Below are positions 18,757 through 28,266 of a stretch of 64,000 bases of DNA, piece after piece. The notes under the pieces were generated by a model that saw nothing but the letters and a program-made list of their open reading frames with translations, was not told the origin of the DNA and did no database searches. The DNA is from Bacterioplanes sanyensis (GTDB taxonomy: Bacteria > Pseudomonadota > Gammaproteobacteria > Pseudomonadales > Oceanobacteraceae), in NCBI RefSeq assembly GCF_014652515.1, contig NZ_BMYY01000002.1:327450-391449 (forward strand), read 5' to 3'. The position numbers and the translations under genes are program-made. How positions within the stretch are numbered: the first letter of the stretch is position 1; the number at the start of each line of letters is the position of its first letter.

Positions 18757-19544
18757 TGCCACGGCAACGCGGTTTTACCTTGGTTGAGATGGTAATAGTG
18801 GTGGTGATTTTAGCCATTGTGGCCGCCATCAGTGTGGTGATTGTTCGCCAGTCAGCGCAAAGCCTGGTGGATTCTGGCGCCCGCCAGCGGCTGGCGACCA
18901 ATGCCGGTTTAATTAATCAACAAGTAAGTCGCGCCTTGCGAGAAGCCTTGCCAGGCAGTATTCGAGTATTTGCCGGCAACAGTTGCATTGAATTTATGCC
19001 CATTGTGGCCGCCAGTCGTTATACCCAGCTCAGTGTCGGCGATGCCATTACCCAGTTTTCGGCTTTTTCCTACGGCACCGAGCAGGCCGGGCGAGTGGCG
19101 GTGTATCCATTGCCGGGGGGCAACTTATATGCGCTGAATAATCCTGGGCCGCTTACCAACGCCATTGCTACCTTGCCTGCGGGCAATGAGGTGGTGGTGA
19201 ATTTGGCCGCGGCGCATACCTTTCCTGTTGATTCCCCGAGTCGGCGCTTCTTTTTGGTGGCAACGCCGCAAACCTTTTGCCAGCAAGGTAGCTTTTTGTA
19301 CCACTACCAAAATTACGGCACCCTCGCCAACAGCGGCAATGTGGTTGCTGCGTTACCCAGCACTGAAGCCGCTGGCCGTCGGGTAATGGGTGCGGGGCTT
19401 ACGGTAGATTCGTTAACTTTTCGAGTCACGCCACCCACTTTACAGCGCAACGGCGTGGTAACGTTTGAATATCAACTGCAGGATGCTGCCAATCAGGAAA
19501 CCTTGAACGTGGTGCAGGAGGTGCAATATCGCAATGTACCTTAA
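18756..19544 (+). CDS. mshO: MSHA minor pilin MshO
   Basis: A 262-residue minor pilin of the larger GspJ/PilW type. Leader MPRQRG, cleavage before FTLVEM with Glu5, helix VIVVVILAIVAAISVVIV, then a beta-rich domain with cysteines in NSCIEF and TFCQQG. Long pilins of this class cap or start the pilus tip complex. The start overlaps the mshD stop, and its 3' end overlaps mshP by 11 bp. Confidence 0.88.
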   Translation: MPRQRGFTLVEMVIVVVILAIVAAISVVIVRQSAQSLVDSGARQRLATNAGLINQQVSRALREALPGSIRVFAGNSCIEFMPIVAASRYTQLSVGDAITQFSAFSYGTEQAGRVAVYPLPGGNLYALNNPGPLTNAIATLPAGNEVVVNLAAAHTFPVDSPSRRFFLVATPQTFCQQGSFLYHYQNYGTLANSGNVVAALPSTEAAGRRVMGAGLTVDSLTFRVTPPTLQRNGVVTFEYQLQDAANQETLNVVQEVQYRNVP

Positions 19545-19944
19545 TGACTATGCTCAGCAGCGCGGAGCGGGTTTGCCGCTGGCGATTTTTATTGTGACTG
19601 CATTGGCGTTAATTATTACTGCCATGTCGCAATTGCAATCCAGCTCCAGTGCCAGCGTGGCTTTGCAACTTAATTCGCAACGGGCGTTTTATGCCGCTGA
19701 GTCTGGCGCGCAATTAGCGATGAATGTGCTGTTTCCACCCGACGGCAGCGCAGGACTTGCCTGTGCAACGACGCCTTTTTATAGCCAGAATTTTACCGCC
19801 ACAGGCCTCGCTGGCTGTCAGGCCAGTGTGCAATGCACGGCGGTAACGGCCGGTGCTGATAGCGTTTTTACCTTGCGCTCAACGGGCAGCTGCGGCAATG
19901 GCGCCAGCCAAGCGCGGCGTGTTATTGAGGTGCGGGCACAATGA
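19534..19944 (+). CDS. mshP: MSHA biogenesis protein MshP (PilX-like)
   Basis: A 136-residue protein with a short N-terminus, a hydrophobic helix (GLPLAIFIVTALALIITAMSQL) and the conserved QRAFYAAESGAQLAMN segment of PilX/MshP proteins. Unlike the other pilins it lacks a canonical Glu5 after the Gly junction. Four cysteines in the second half suggest disulfides. It overlaps mshO at the 5' end and mshQ at the 3' end (ATGA). Confidence 0.85.
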   Translation: MYLNDYAQQRGAGLPLAIFIVTALALIITAMSQLQSSSSASVALQLNSQRAFYAAESGAQLAMNVLFPPDGSAGLACATTPFYSQNFTATGLAGCQASVQCTAVTAGADSVFTLRSTGSCGNGASQARRVIEVRAQ

Positions 19945-22900
19945 AATACGTGTGGTGGCTGTTGTGTTGTTTCTTTATTGCGCCGGTATGGGCAGCACCA
20001 GGCGATATTATTTTTAGCGATGACTTTGAAAGTGGCAGCCTGGCGCCCAACTGGAGTACCTCAGATGCCTTTGCTTCCGGCATAAATGGTATGACATCCA
20101 ACTCAGGCAATTTAAGCCTATTTTTGCATTGGCAAGATGTCAGTGTGCGTACGTTGGCGCTCGATTTAAATGTGCCAGAAGCTGAGCTAAGTTTTTGGTG
20201 GCGTCGCGGTGATGATAGCTTTAGTGAATATCCAGATAATCAAGAAGACTTAGTGGTAGAGTATTTAAATAGCAGCGGCACTTGGATCGAGATAGACCGC
20301 TTTCCGGGCGGAGGTAATCGAGGAGAAATAGGTTTAGCTGCTTATTCTTTACCCGCGGATGCTTTGTTTTTAGGCGGTGCTATTCGCTTTCGCTTTGAAG
20401 GTGGCTTTAGTGCGCAAGGGTTTGACTATTGGCATATTGATGATGTGGTAATCGAAGAAGCTGGCATTCCGCCTAGTGGCTATTGTACGCAAAGTGGCAT
20501 CATCTTCTGTGACGAGTTTGAGCGTGCCAGCATTGGAAATGATTGGTCTATTGCTACAGCTGAAGGTGGCGCGGCTATTACAAGTGCTGTATCTAGCAGT
20601 GGTCGTCGTTCATTGAGCACTTATGCGGGCGAAGTGAGTGCTCAATTAAAAACACTCGATTTGAGCAGTTACAGTTCGGTCACTTTGGAATACTGGTGGG
20701 CACGTGGTAACGACGCTTGGGATCCCAGTGAAAACCCCGAAGGCAATGAAGATCTTGTGCTTGAGTATCGTACTGGCTCAGGTGGTTGGGTCGAGTTAGA
20801 TAGATTGAATGGCAATGGCTCGCCAGGATTTAGCGAAAGCCAACAATTAATACTGCCGGTAAACGCCTTAGTCAGTGATTTTCAGCTCAGGTTTTACCAG
20901 GAGCGTGGCCAAAGGCGGAATACCGGAGAGCCACTAGATTACTATCATATAGATAATGTGCGCCTAACTGCTGAAGCATCATTACAATGCTTTTTTGATG
21001 ACTTTAATCGCGGCAATATCGGTAATGATTGGGTGACATCAGCGGTGGCAGGTGGCTTTGCTCCGCAAATTGTTAATAGCCGGTTGCGCTTAACTCAAGA
21101 CACTAATAACCAGTCTACGGCTGCCTCGCTGCAACGCTTGTTTCCTGCCGATAGCAACATCGTTACCATTGAATACGATCACTATGCTTGGTCAACTTTG
21201 GGCGGCTCGGGTGCCGATGGCATTGCGGTGGTGTTTTCTGATGCGGCGATTACGCCACAGGCTGGTAGCTTTGGTGGTTCATTGGGGTATGCGCAACGCA
21301 ATAATGGCGATGATGGTTTTGCTGGTGGTTGGGTCGGTATTGGTATTGATGAATACGGCAACTTTGCCAATCCATCAGAGGGTCGTCAGGGCGGCATCGG
21401 GCGTACGCCAGACAGTGTGACATTACGTGGCAGTGGCGTTGGCCAGGCTGGCTACCGGTTTATTGCCAATAGCGGTGGCTTAAATCCAGGCATTGATCAG
21501 CGCAATGCGTCAGCTAATACTGGTGGGCCTAATCATCGCTACCGTTTTGTTATTGATGCGCGTACCGATGGTCAAACTTGGGTCACAGTGCAACGTAATA
21601 CTGGGCCGGGCTTTGCCAATGTGATAGGCCCTGTAGATGTTGAAACTCAGCCAGGCCAGGCCGCTATTCCACAGAATTTATTGTTATCCTTTACCGGCTC
21701 TACCGGTGGCTCGCGCAACGTACACGAAATCGATAATTTAGAGGTATGTGCAGCCGAGTTAAACCCAGTGGGCTCCTTGGTGCATCACTTTGAATTTTAT
21801 TATTCCGGCAATGGCCTGACCTGTACCCCCAAAGAAAACATCCTCATTCGTGCCTGCGCCAATGCGGATTGCAGTGCGTTGTTTACCGACCCAGTGGAAG
21901 TCACTTTAGGTCCCAGTGGTTGGGTTGGTGGCGATACCTTTACCATTACGGGGGGAGAGGCTACGGTAAGTCTAGCGGTCACTACAGCTTCGACGGTGGA
22001 TTTAGAAGTCATTAGCTCTGATCCGCTCACTCAAGCCTTTACCCAGAATTTATGCAGTATTAATGGTGGTGCATTAACGACTAATTGCTCGCTGTCATTT
22101 TTAGATTCTGGCTTGCTGGTCACTGTGCCCAATATGACGGCTAATTTGCCGGTGACAGCCACCATTGCTGCGGTAGAAACAGCCACGGACAGCAAAGTCT
22201 GTATCCCTGCGTTTGCGAATGTGGATAAAACCGTGGCGTTCTGGTCGGGTTATGTGAACCCGAATAGCGGCACCTTGCCGGTTCAACTGGATGATGGCTC
22301 TGGCTTTAGCAGTATTAGCGGCAGCGAAGCGGCGGCTACCAACGTTACCTTAAGCTTTGATGGCACTGGTGAAGCGGACATCCTGCTGAATTACCAGGAT
22401 GCCGGTTTGATGAGCTTATCAGCGCGTTACACTGGCAGCGGCGACGATGCTGGCTTGATAATGGATGGTAGCGATCAGTTTGTCAGTGTGCCGGCAGGTT
22501 TTTGCATGGCGACCAGTTCCAGCTGCGCAGCAGCAGACAGCAGTTGCCCAATATTTGGCACTGCTGGCGAGAACTTTCCGCTAACCATTACTCCCGTAGC
22601 TTATGATGGCGACAGTGATTATTGCAGTGGCAACAGTGTTACGGAAAATTTTGCATCTAACATGACGTTAAATCATGCGTTAATCGCCCCCAGTGGCGGA
22701 GCGCCTGGCACTTTATCGCCCGTCAGTTACGGTCATAGCTTGGGCGGAGCGCTGACCTTAACTGATGTGCGTATTTCTGAGGTCGGGGTGTTCCAGTTGG
22801 ATACCGCCATTGATGGCGGCAGTTATTTAGGCGTGGATGTGTCCCCTGGCAGCAGCTTTGAGCCGGGTGTCACCAGCTTGCCCTTTGGGCGGCAAATTCC

Positions 22901-23795
22901 CTACCGCTTTGCGACGTCCGTTAACCCAGGTGAACTGGCGCCGGCTTGCGGTGGCTTTAGTTACATTGGTGAGCCACTGTCGTGGTTAACGCCACCCAGC
23001 ATTGGTCTAATCGCAGTCAATGCTCAGGGCGATACTACGCTCAATTATTCGTTTACGGGTTTTAATAGGCTAGAAGTAGATAATTTTGAACCTGAAACCA
23101 TCGGTACCGATAACTCTAATTTGGGCACCGATGGCAATACCTTGGCTGTGAGTGAGACATTTAATGCCGGTACGCTATCGGATATTGGCAGCCTGCCGTC
23201 TGGGCGGTTGGAGTATGTGTTTTCTAATACTGATGCCCTGAGTTACAACAAAAGCCTGCTAGCCAGGGTTGCCCCTTTTAATCCCGATTTGACGATTACC
23301 CTAGCAGACTTTCAAGACGATGACGGCGTTGGTCATACACAGCCAATATCGGAATTAAGCTTTAATCCACAAGCCAATTTTGAAATGCGCTATGGTCGCT
23401 TATGGCTGGAAGATACCTATGGCCCAGAAACTCAAGACTTGGCGATGCCAATGCGCACTGAGTTTTTCAGCGCTGCTGGGCGCTTTGAGCAAAATATCGA
23501 TGACAGCTGCACGGTGTTTGCCTCAACGTCAGCCGCTTTGGCGCCAGCGGGCTTTACCAGTTTACAGGCCACAGCAGGCACCCTAGTGACTGGCCGCGAT
23601 GCCACGGCTTTCATTTTAAACGCCTCGACACCGAATCAAGGCAGTGTTGACGTAACTTACGATGCCGCCACTGTATTGCCCTGGTTGCAGGACGACTATG
23701 ACGACGATGGCAACTTAGATAATCCAAGCGGCACAGCGACGTTTGGAATCTACCGTGGCCATGATCGCGTCATTTATTGGCGTGAAGTACCGTGA
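19941..23795 (+). CDS. mshQ: MSHA-associated large secreted protein MshQ with three lectin/MAM-like modules
   Basis: A 1284-residue secreted protein with signal peptide MKYVWWLLCCFFIAPVWA. Two related modules of about 160 residues follow. Each begins DDFESG or DEFERA, has SFWWRRGDD or EYWWARGND, and ends DYWHIDDV or DYYHIDNV; these are jelly-roll MAM-like folds. A third module (about 348-605) resembles legume-lectin-like beta sandwiches (DDFNRGNIGNDW, SGADGIAVVFSD, HEIDNLEV). The rest (about 606-1284) is the conserved MshQ C-terminal region (DUF6701-type). The gene ends the operon. A tip adhesin role is inferred, not shown. Confidence 0.85.
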   Translation: MKYVWWLLCCFFIAPVWAAPGDIIFSDDFESGSLAPNWSTSDAFASGINGMTSNSGNLSLFLHWQDVSVRTLALDLNVPEAELSFWWRRGDDSFSEYPDNQEDLVVEYLNSSGTWIEIDRFPGGGNRGEIGLAAYSLPADALFLGGAIRFRFEGGFSAQGFDYWHIDDVVIEEAGIPPSGYCTQSGIIFCDEFERASIGNDWSIATAEGGAAITSAVSSSGRRSLSTYAGEVSAQLKTLDLSSYSSVTLEYWWARGNDAWDPSENPEGNEDLVLEYRTGSGGWVELDRLNGNGSPGFSESQQLILPVNALVSDFQLRFYQERGQRRNTGEPLDYYHIDNVRLTAEASLQCFFDDFNRGNIGNDWVTSAVAGGFAPQIVNSRLRLTQDTNNQSTAASLQRLFPADSNIVTIEYDHYAWSTLGGSGADGIAVVFSDAAITPQAGSFGGSLGYAQRNNGDDGFAGGWVGIGIDEYGNFANPSEGRQGGIGRTPDSVTLRGSGVGQAGYRFIANSGGLNPGIDQRNASANTGGPNHRYRFVIDARTDGQTWVTVQRNTGPGFANVIGPVDVETQPGQAAIPQNLLLSFTGSTGGSRNVHEIDNLEVCAAELNPVGSLVHHFEFYYSGNGLTCTPKENILIRACANADCSALFTDPVEVTLGPSGWVGGDTFTITGGEATVSLAVTTASTVDLEVISSDPLTQAFTQNLCSINGGALTTNCSLSFLDSGLLVTVPNMTANLPVTATIAAVETATDSKVCIPAFANVDKTVAFWSGYVNPNSGTLPVQLDDGSGFSSISGSEAAATNVTLSFDGTGEADILLNYQDAGLMSLSARYTGSGDDAGLIMDGSDQFVSVPAGFCMATSSSCAAADSSCPIFGTAGENFPLTITPVAYDGDSDYCSGNSVTENFASNMTLNHALIAPSGGAPGTLSPVSYGHSLGGALTLTDVRISEVGVFQLDTAIDGGSYLGVDVSPGSSFEPGVTSLPFGRQIPYRFATSVNPGELAPACGGFSYIGEPLSWLTPPSIGLIAVNAQGDTTLNYSFTGFNRLEVDNFEPETIGTDNSNLGTDGNTLAVSETFNAGTLSDIGSLPSGRLEYVFSNTDALSYNKSLLARVAPFNPDLTITLADFQDDDGVGHTQPISELSFNPQANFEMRYGRLWLEDTYGPETQDLAMPMRTEFFSAAGRFEQNIDDSCTVFASTSAALAPAGFTSLQATAGTLVTGRDATAFILNASTPNQGSVDVTYDAATVLPWLQDDYDDDGNLDNPSGTATFGIYRGHDRVIYWREVP

Positions 23796-23839
23796 TAGAA
23801 ACACGTTGATAAGAGCACCGCGATCAGCGCAGCTGTGGA

Positions 23840-25264
23840 TTATTCGTCGTGCTCATCGTCATCGCTGGAATGTTCCATATCCAGTTCTTTGATTTTGCGC
23901 GTTAAGGTATTGCGCCCCCAGCCGAGCAAGTTGGCGGCATCCCGGCGGCGACCGGCGGTATGCTTTAACGCCGTTTCAATCATAATGCGCTCGAACACGG
24001 GCACAGCTCGATCCAATAATTGCGTGGTGCCATGGCTGAGCTGTTGGTCGGCCCAGTAGCGCAGCGCTTGCTCCCAGTTTCCCGATGTTTGGCTGCTGCC
24101 TTTTTGCTCTAATAATTCGGGCGGTAAATCGCTGACCATGACTTCACGGCCGGATGCCATCACGGTAATCCAGCGGCAGGTATTCTCTAGCTGACGCACA
24201 TTGCCAGGCCAGTCGAGGGCGGACAAAAACTCCTCGGTTTCCGGTTTTAATACTTTGACTTCGCTGTCTAACTCGTCGGCGGCACGCTTTAAAAAGTGAC
24301 TGAGCAAACGTGGAATGTCTTCGCGTCGGTCGGCCAAACGTGGCAGATGCACGCGAATAACATTTAAGCGGTGAAATAAGTCTTCGCGAAAGCGGCCTTC
24401 TTTGACCAGTGTTTCTAGATTTTGGTGAGTGGCGGCGATGATGCGTACGTTGACTTTAATGGGAGTGGTACCGCCAACGCGGTAAAATTCGCCATCGGCC
24501 AAAACCCGCAGCAGCCGTGTTTGTGTCTCTGACGGCATATCGCCAATTTCATCTAAAAATAGCGTGCCGCCATCGGCTTGCTCAAAGCGTCCACGGCGCT
24601 GGCCACCAGCGCCGGTGAACGAGCCCTTTTCATGACCAAACAGTTCGGATTCAATTAAATCTTTAGGAATGGCGGCCATGTTCAACGCAATAAAGGGATT
24701 GCCGGCACGTGGGCTGTGCTTGTGCAGCGCATGGGCGACCAGCTCTTTGCCAGTGCCGGATTCGCCATTAATCAATACCGTGATGTTGGATTGTGACAAG
24801 CGACCAATGGCGCGAAACACTTCCTGCATGGCCGGTGCTTCGCCGATGATTTCGGTGTTGTCTTGCTCGGCCACCATGGCCGGTTGCTGGGCATTGAGCT
24901 CAGCAAAATGGGCAATGGCGCGTTGAATCAGTTCAACGGCATCGTCGACGTCAAAGGGTTTGGGTAAATACTCAAAGGCACCTTGGCGGTAAGACGACAC
25001 AGCGCTTTCGAGATCTGAGTGCGCAGTCATAATAATCACGGGCAAATCTGGATGGGCCTCGTGTGCGCGACGTAACAGCTCCAAACCGTCCATGCCGGGC
25101 ATGCGAATATCAGAAATAATCGCATCCGGGTGCTCGTGCTGAAGCTGGCGCAATGCCGGTTCGGCTTGCTCGAACACTCGGGTGGTGAGATTGGCCTGCG
25201 ACAGGGCTTTTTCCAGTACCCAGCGGATGGATTTATCGTCATCAATAATCCAAACAGTGCTCAT
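23840..25264 (-). CDS. ntrC: Nitrogen regulation response regulator NtrC
   Basis: NtrC activates sigma54 promoters under nitrogen limitation after phosphorylation by NtrB. The 474-residue protein has a receiver domain with the acidic pocket IDDDK and phospho-acceptor Asp52 (ISDIRMPG). An AAA+ domain follows with Walker A GESGTGKE, the sigma54-contact loop written GSFTGA (Ser instead of the usual Ala) and FLDEIGDMP. The Fis-type helix-turn-helix at the C-terminus contains [19 protein letters not shown]. The start overlaps the ntrB stop (ATGA). The family usually acts as a dimer becoming a hexamer. Confidence is high. Confidence 0.96.
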   Translation of the reverse strand: MSTVWIIDDDKSIRWVLEKALSQANLTTRVFEQAEPALRQLQHEHPDAIISDIRMPGMDGLELLRRAHEAHPDLPVIIMTAHSDLESAVSSYRQGAFEYLPKPFDVDDAVELIQRAIAHFAELNAQQPAMVAEQDNTEIIGEAPAMQEVFRAIGRLSQSNITVLINGESGTGKELVAHALHKHSPRAGNPFIALNMAAIPKDLIESELFGHEKGSFTGAGGQRRGRFEQADGGTLFLDEIGDMPSETQTRLLRVLADGEFYRVGGTTPIKVNVRIIAATHQNLETLVKEGRFREDLFHRLNVIRVHLPRLADRREDIPRLLSHFLKRAADELDSEVKVLKPETEEFLSALDWPGNVRQLENTCRWITVMASGREVMVSDLPPELLEQKGSSQTSGNWEQALRYWADQQLSHGTTQLLDRAVPVFERIMIETALKHTAGRRRDAANLLGWGRNTLTRKIKELDMEHSSDDDEHDE

Positions 25265-26337
25265 AAGTTTTCCAACGGTAAGTAAATAGAGAAAATAGTG
25301 CTGCCCGGCTCGCTATCGAATTCGATAATGCCGTTGCATTGATTAATAATAGATTGCGCAATAGAAAGCCCCAGGCCGGTGCCGTCGGCTCGACCGCTGA
25401 CCATAGGGTAAAATAAATCTTCCTGAATATCGGCGGGAATGCCAGGGCCGTTATCCTGAATATCAATTTGCACCACCAAACGGTGGCGCTTATGGCCGAT
25501 GGTGAACTGGCGTACCGTGCGTGTGCGCAAGCTTAGGGTTGGCTGAAAAATATGGCTTTCCAGCATGGCTTGCATGGCATTGCGACAAATATTCAGCAGC
25601 GCCTGGATCATTTGATCTTTGTCGGCCAGCAGTTCCGGAATGGATGGGTCATAATCGCGTTGAAAAAGAATGCGATTGTGCGATTCCACACCAATCAGCT
25701 GGCATACCCGCTCCAGCACTTCGTGAATATTTACTTCTTCTTGTTTGGGGATTTGTCGTGGCCCCAATAAGCGATCCACCAAATCACGCAAACGGTCGGC
25801 TTCTTCAATAATGATTTGGGTATATTCGCGCAGGCCTTCTGAAGGCAGCTCTCGCTCCAGCAGTTGCGCTGCTCCGCGAATACCGCCCAACGGGTTTTTG
25901 ATTTCATGGGCTAAGCCGCGTACTAGTGAGCGCGTGGTTTCTTGCTTGGCAATTAACTGCTCTTCGCGACTGATGCGCATTAAACGATCACGCCCCTGCA
26001 GTTCAATTAACAAGGTGGGCAGGCGGGTTTCTGGGTGGGAAACCGGACTCACGCTGTAGTCCATGGTGACTTGTTGCTGATTGTGCAGCAGGATGGTGGC
26101 TTCGCGCTTGGTAAAGCTGTGGCCGGTCACGACGGCGTCTTCTAAGGCCTGGCGGTCTTTATCGTCTTCGACCACCATTTCCCAAAAATGAATGCCCAAA
26201 CCGCGCTTACCACTCATCTCCAGCAAAGCTTCGGCTGCTGGGTTCATGTAGGTGACGGTGAGGTCCGCATCCAGCAACAGCACCCCGGTATTTAGGTGTT
26301 CCAGTAGGCGTTGGCTGATGACAGGACTGGCTAGCAT
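25261..26337 (-). CDS. ntrB: Nitrogen regulation sensor kinase NtrB
   Basis: A soluble 358-residue histidine kinase/phosphatase controlled by PII. A PAS domain (about 10-115) precedes the H-box GLAHEIKNPLGGIRGAAQ, with the phospho-accepting His near residue 142. The HATPase domain has DNGPGIPADI and GTGLGLSIAQ. No transmembrane segments are present, which separates it from most sensor kinases. A GGGGGAA-type ribosome site precedes the ATG. A sigma54 promoter and a palindromic NtrC site lie upstream (see those entries), implying autoregulation. Confidence 0.95.
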   Translation of the reverse strand: MLASPVISQRLLEHLNTGVLLLDADLTVTYMNPAAEALLEMSGKRGLGIHFWEMVVEDDKDRQALEDAVVTGHSFTKREATILLHNQQQVTMDYSVSPVSHPETRLPTLLIELQGRDRLMRISREEQLIAKQETTRSLVRGLAHEIKNPLGGIRGAAQLLERELPSEGLREYTQIIIEEADRLRDLVDRLLGPRQIPKQEEVNIHEVLERVCQLIGVESHNRILFQRDYDPSIPELLADKDQMIQALLNICRNAMQAMLESHIFQPTLSLRTRTVRQFTIGHKRHRLVVQIDIQDNGPGIPADIQEDLFYPMVSGRADGTGLGLSIAQSIINQCNGIIEFDSEPGSTIFSIYLPLENL

Positions 26338-26365
26338 GAATGTTCCCCCTTTGATTTAGGGCATC

Positions 26366-26381
26366 AGCAAAAAGCGAGCCA
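26366..26381 (-). promoter_or_regulatory. sigma54 (-24/-12) promoter of ntrBC
   Basis: On the minus strand the sequence TGGCTCGCTTTTTGCT matches the sigma54 consensus TGGCACG-N4-TTGC(A/T) with one mismatch. The GG and GC dinucleotides are correctly 12 bp apart. Transcription would begin near 26356, about 19 nt before the ntrB ATG. The match is direct; function is inferred and is supported by the upstream NtrC site. Confidence 0.75.
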
Positions 26382-26474
26382 GCTTAAAAGCATCTGTTTT
26401 TAAGTGCACAATCATAGCGCTCAAGCCTGGCCTGGATGCCACAGAGAAGAACAATAGCAAGGAACGCTGTTGTT

Positions 26475-26497
26475 ATCTGCACTAAGTTGGTGCAGAT
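26475..26497 (-). promoter_or_regulatory. NtrC-binding site (upstream activating sequence)
   Basis: The core TGCACTAAGTTGGTGCA (26478-26494) matches the NtrC consensus TGCACCA-N3-TGGTGCA at all but one fixed position. It sits inside a perfect 8-bp inverted repeat ATCTGCAC/GTGCAGAT with a 7-bp centre. Its centre is about 130 bp upstream of the predicted sigma54 start of ntrB, a normal enhancer distance. Confidence 0.78.
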
Positions 26498-26528
26498 GGA
26501 GTGGAGGGGTGTTTTTTATTGGTGCATT

Positions 26529-26550
26529 GCCAGCACAATGTCGTGCTGGC
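26529..26550. other. Perfect hairpin after the DUF4124 gene
   Basis: GCCAGCAC (26529-26536) and GTGCTGGC (26543-26550) form an 8-bp perfect stem with a 6-nt loop, 15 bp after the DUF4124 stop codon. No U-tract follows on the minus strand, so a Rho-independent terminator is not supported. It may protect or pause the transcript end. Confidence 0.4.
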
Positions 26551-26565
26551 GAAGGGGGCGGTAGA

Positions 26566-27096
26566 TTAGTTGGCCGTAGGGCGTTGCACGTAAACGGTCA
26601 CTGGCTGGCTGGAAATTAGGGCTTCATCGTCTTTATCGCGAACTTGCAACTGAAACTGATACTCCCCGCGCGATAAGTTGCTTAGGCTGAACGAGGTTTG
26701 GCGGCCACGCTTAACCACGCTGCTGCCTTGCAGTAGCACCACCGAGTGGCCGGCTTGCAAGCCTGGGCTGAGCACACCATTCACGCTGATATTGCCACCC
26801 ATGCCGCGTGGAATGTTCGTGCCTTCACTGGGCGAGACAATGGCTAGGCTGGTGTACTCAAACGCTGGCTCTTTTTTCGGCTCTGGCTTTGGCTCTTTTT
26901 CGGGCACTTTCATCGCCGGCATGGTGGGCAGCTCTTTCACTTCGTGCTTTTCAGAGTTTTTGCTGGGCCGGTCGCTAAAGATCAAGTTGCCGTTTTCATC
27001 GCGTGAAACATACACCTCGGTAGCCGCGCTGGCGGGCACTAACCACAGCGCCAATAAAGTGGCTAATGCCGATTTCCAACATGCCTGAATGGCCAT
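26566..27096 (-). CDS. Secreted DUF4124 domain protein
   Basis: The ATG at 27096 (AGGAG 7 nt upstream) gives 176 residues; a TTG one codon earlier is less likely. A signal peptide ends at ASA before ATEVYVSRDENGNLIFSDRPS, the hallmark of the DUF4124 N-terminal domain. A Lys/Glu/Pro-rich linker (about 60-80) is followed by a beta-sandwich domain with NIPRGMGGNISVNGVLSP, resembling Ig-like folds. Such genes often sit between glnA and ntrBC in Pseudomonas relatives, which fits the ntrB gene downstream. The function is unknown. Confidence 0.82.
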   Translation of the reverse strand: MAIQACWKSALATLLALWLVPASAATEVYVSRDENGNLIFSDRPSKNSEKHEVKELPTMPAMKVPEKEPKPEPKKEPAFEYTSLAIVSPSEGTNIPRGMGGNISVNGVLSPGLQAGHSVVLLQGSSVVKRGRQTSFSLSNLSRGEYQFQLQVRDKDDEALISSQPVTVYVQRPTAN

Positions 27097-27267
27097 CAAT
27101 ATGCTCCTATCTATTGCTTGCGGCAGTGTGTCACAGAGTTTAGGCCAGGCTCTAGCGACTGGCCCACAAAAGTACGATCAATGGCTGGCTGTCGGCGCTG
27201 TATGGCGCTGCGCTTGCGTCGCTCACGAATTTAATTATGCTGCGCTCACTGTTTCAGGAGGCGTGAC

Positions 27268-27702
27268 ATGATTGCTTTAATCCAGCGCGTTAGCCAAGCG
27301 CAAGTGGTGGTAGAAGGTAAAACCGTCGGTGCTGTTGGCCATGGCATCTTGTTGTTGCTTGGGGTGCAAAAAGACGACGACAGCGATAAGGCAAAAAAGC
27401 TGCTGGACAAAGTTCTGAGCTATCGCATTTTCTCTGATGATGAAGGGCGCATGAATCGCAGCCTGCGGGATATTAACGGTGAGCTATTGGTGGTGTCGCA
27501 ATTCACCTTGGCGGCAGATACCCGCAAAGGCACCCGCCCTGGTTTTTCTAAAGGTGCAGCGCCAGCTCTGGCGGAGGCCCTGTACGATGAATTTGTTGAG
27601 CTAGCCAAGCATGAAGTGAGCACTGCCAGTGGATGTTTTGGCGCTGATATGAAAGTCTCACTCACTAACGACGGTCCAGTCACATTTTGGTTGGAAGTGT
27701 AA
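27268..27702 (+). CDS. dtd: D-aminoacyl-tRNA deacylase
   Basis: Dtd removes D-amino acids (and glycine mischarged on tRNA-Ala) from tRNA, protecting translation. The 144-residue protein is full length and has both signature motifs: [18 protein letters not shown], and the C-terminal GPVT loop in [11 protein letters not shown]. The ribosome site CAGGAGG lies 7 nt before the ATG. The next gene is SirB2-like. Confidence 0.97.
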   Translation: MIALIQRVSQAQVVVEGKTVGAVGHGILLLLGVQKDDDSDKAKKLLDKVLSYRIFSDDEGRMNRSLRDINGELLVVSQFTLAADTRKGTRPGFSKGAAPALAEALYDEFVELAKHEVSTASGCFGADMKVSLTNDGPVTFWLEV

Positions 27703-27808
27703 TGCGCTGTTAGAAAATGCCATGGTCATAGGGTTTGCGGCAGCCAAGGTTTACACTATGCCACTTCCGCTTACTGTCACTGCAACAATAAAAGGTTTGA
27801 CTCGGACT

Positions 27809-28192
27809 ATGGATTACACCGCCATCAAAGCCAGCCATATGGGGCTGGCCTACTTAAGCTTTATCCTGCTTAACTTGCGTTTCTGGCTGTTTTATTGGCG
27901 ACCGTCGTTGGCGCAGAAATTGTGGCTGCGCATTCCGCCGCATCTGGTCGACAGCGCGCTGTTGGTATTTGCCATCTGGCTGTGCTTTGTGATTGATCAG
28001 TACCCGCTGCAGCAGCATTGGTTAACGGCCAAAGTGCTGGGTTTGATCGCCTACATTGGCATCGCCACCGTGGCTATTAAACGCCAGCGCCTGGTGGCTT
28101 ACGGTTTAGCCATTTTGGTGTTTGCCTACATCTTTGGTGCAGCAAAAACGCACTCGGCACTGTCATGGCTAGCGCCATGGTTTGCCTCGTAG
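27809..28192 (+). CDS. SirB2-like small membrane protein
   Basis: From ATG 27809 the protein has 127 residues. It shows the SirB2-type pattern YTAIKASHMGLAYLSFILLNLRF followed by hydrophobic segments at about 12-30, 45-62, 70-92 and 98-116. The frame is open from 27722, but that extension is polar and lacks the family pattern. SirB2 proteins are conserved in gammaproteobacteria without a proven function. In E. coli the homologue is next to prmC; here it is far from it, after dtd. Confidence 0.75.
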   Translation: MDYTAIKASHMGLAYLSFILLNLRFWLFYWRPSLAQKLWLRIPPHLVDSALLVFAIWLCFVIDQYPLQQHWLTAKVLGLIAYIGIATVAIKRQRLVAYGLAILVFAYIFGAAKTHSALSWLAPWFAS

Positions 28193-28266
28193 CAGGCATC
28201 GCAACTGGCTGGAACTTAATGCAGCCGCTGCGTATCCTATAACGACGTTATTTCGGAGACTGTGCT

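Noticed and set aside
26529..26550. Rho-independent terminator after the DUF4124 gene
   Set aside because: The stem is perfect, but no U-tract follows on the minus strand; listed only as a hairpin.
28193..28266. CueR- or CusR-type operator before the copper efflux genes
   Set aside because: A small palindrome ATAACG-A-CGTTAT (28239-28251) is present, but no copy of the known metal-regulator boxes was seen.
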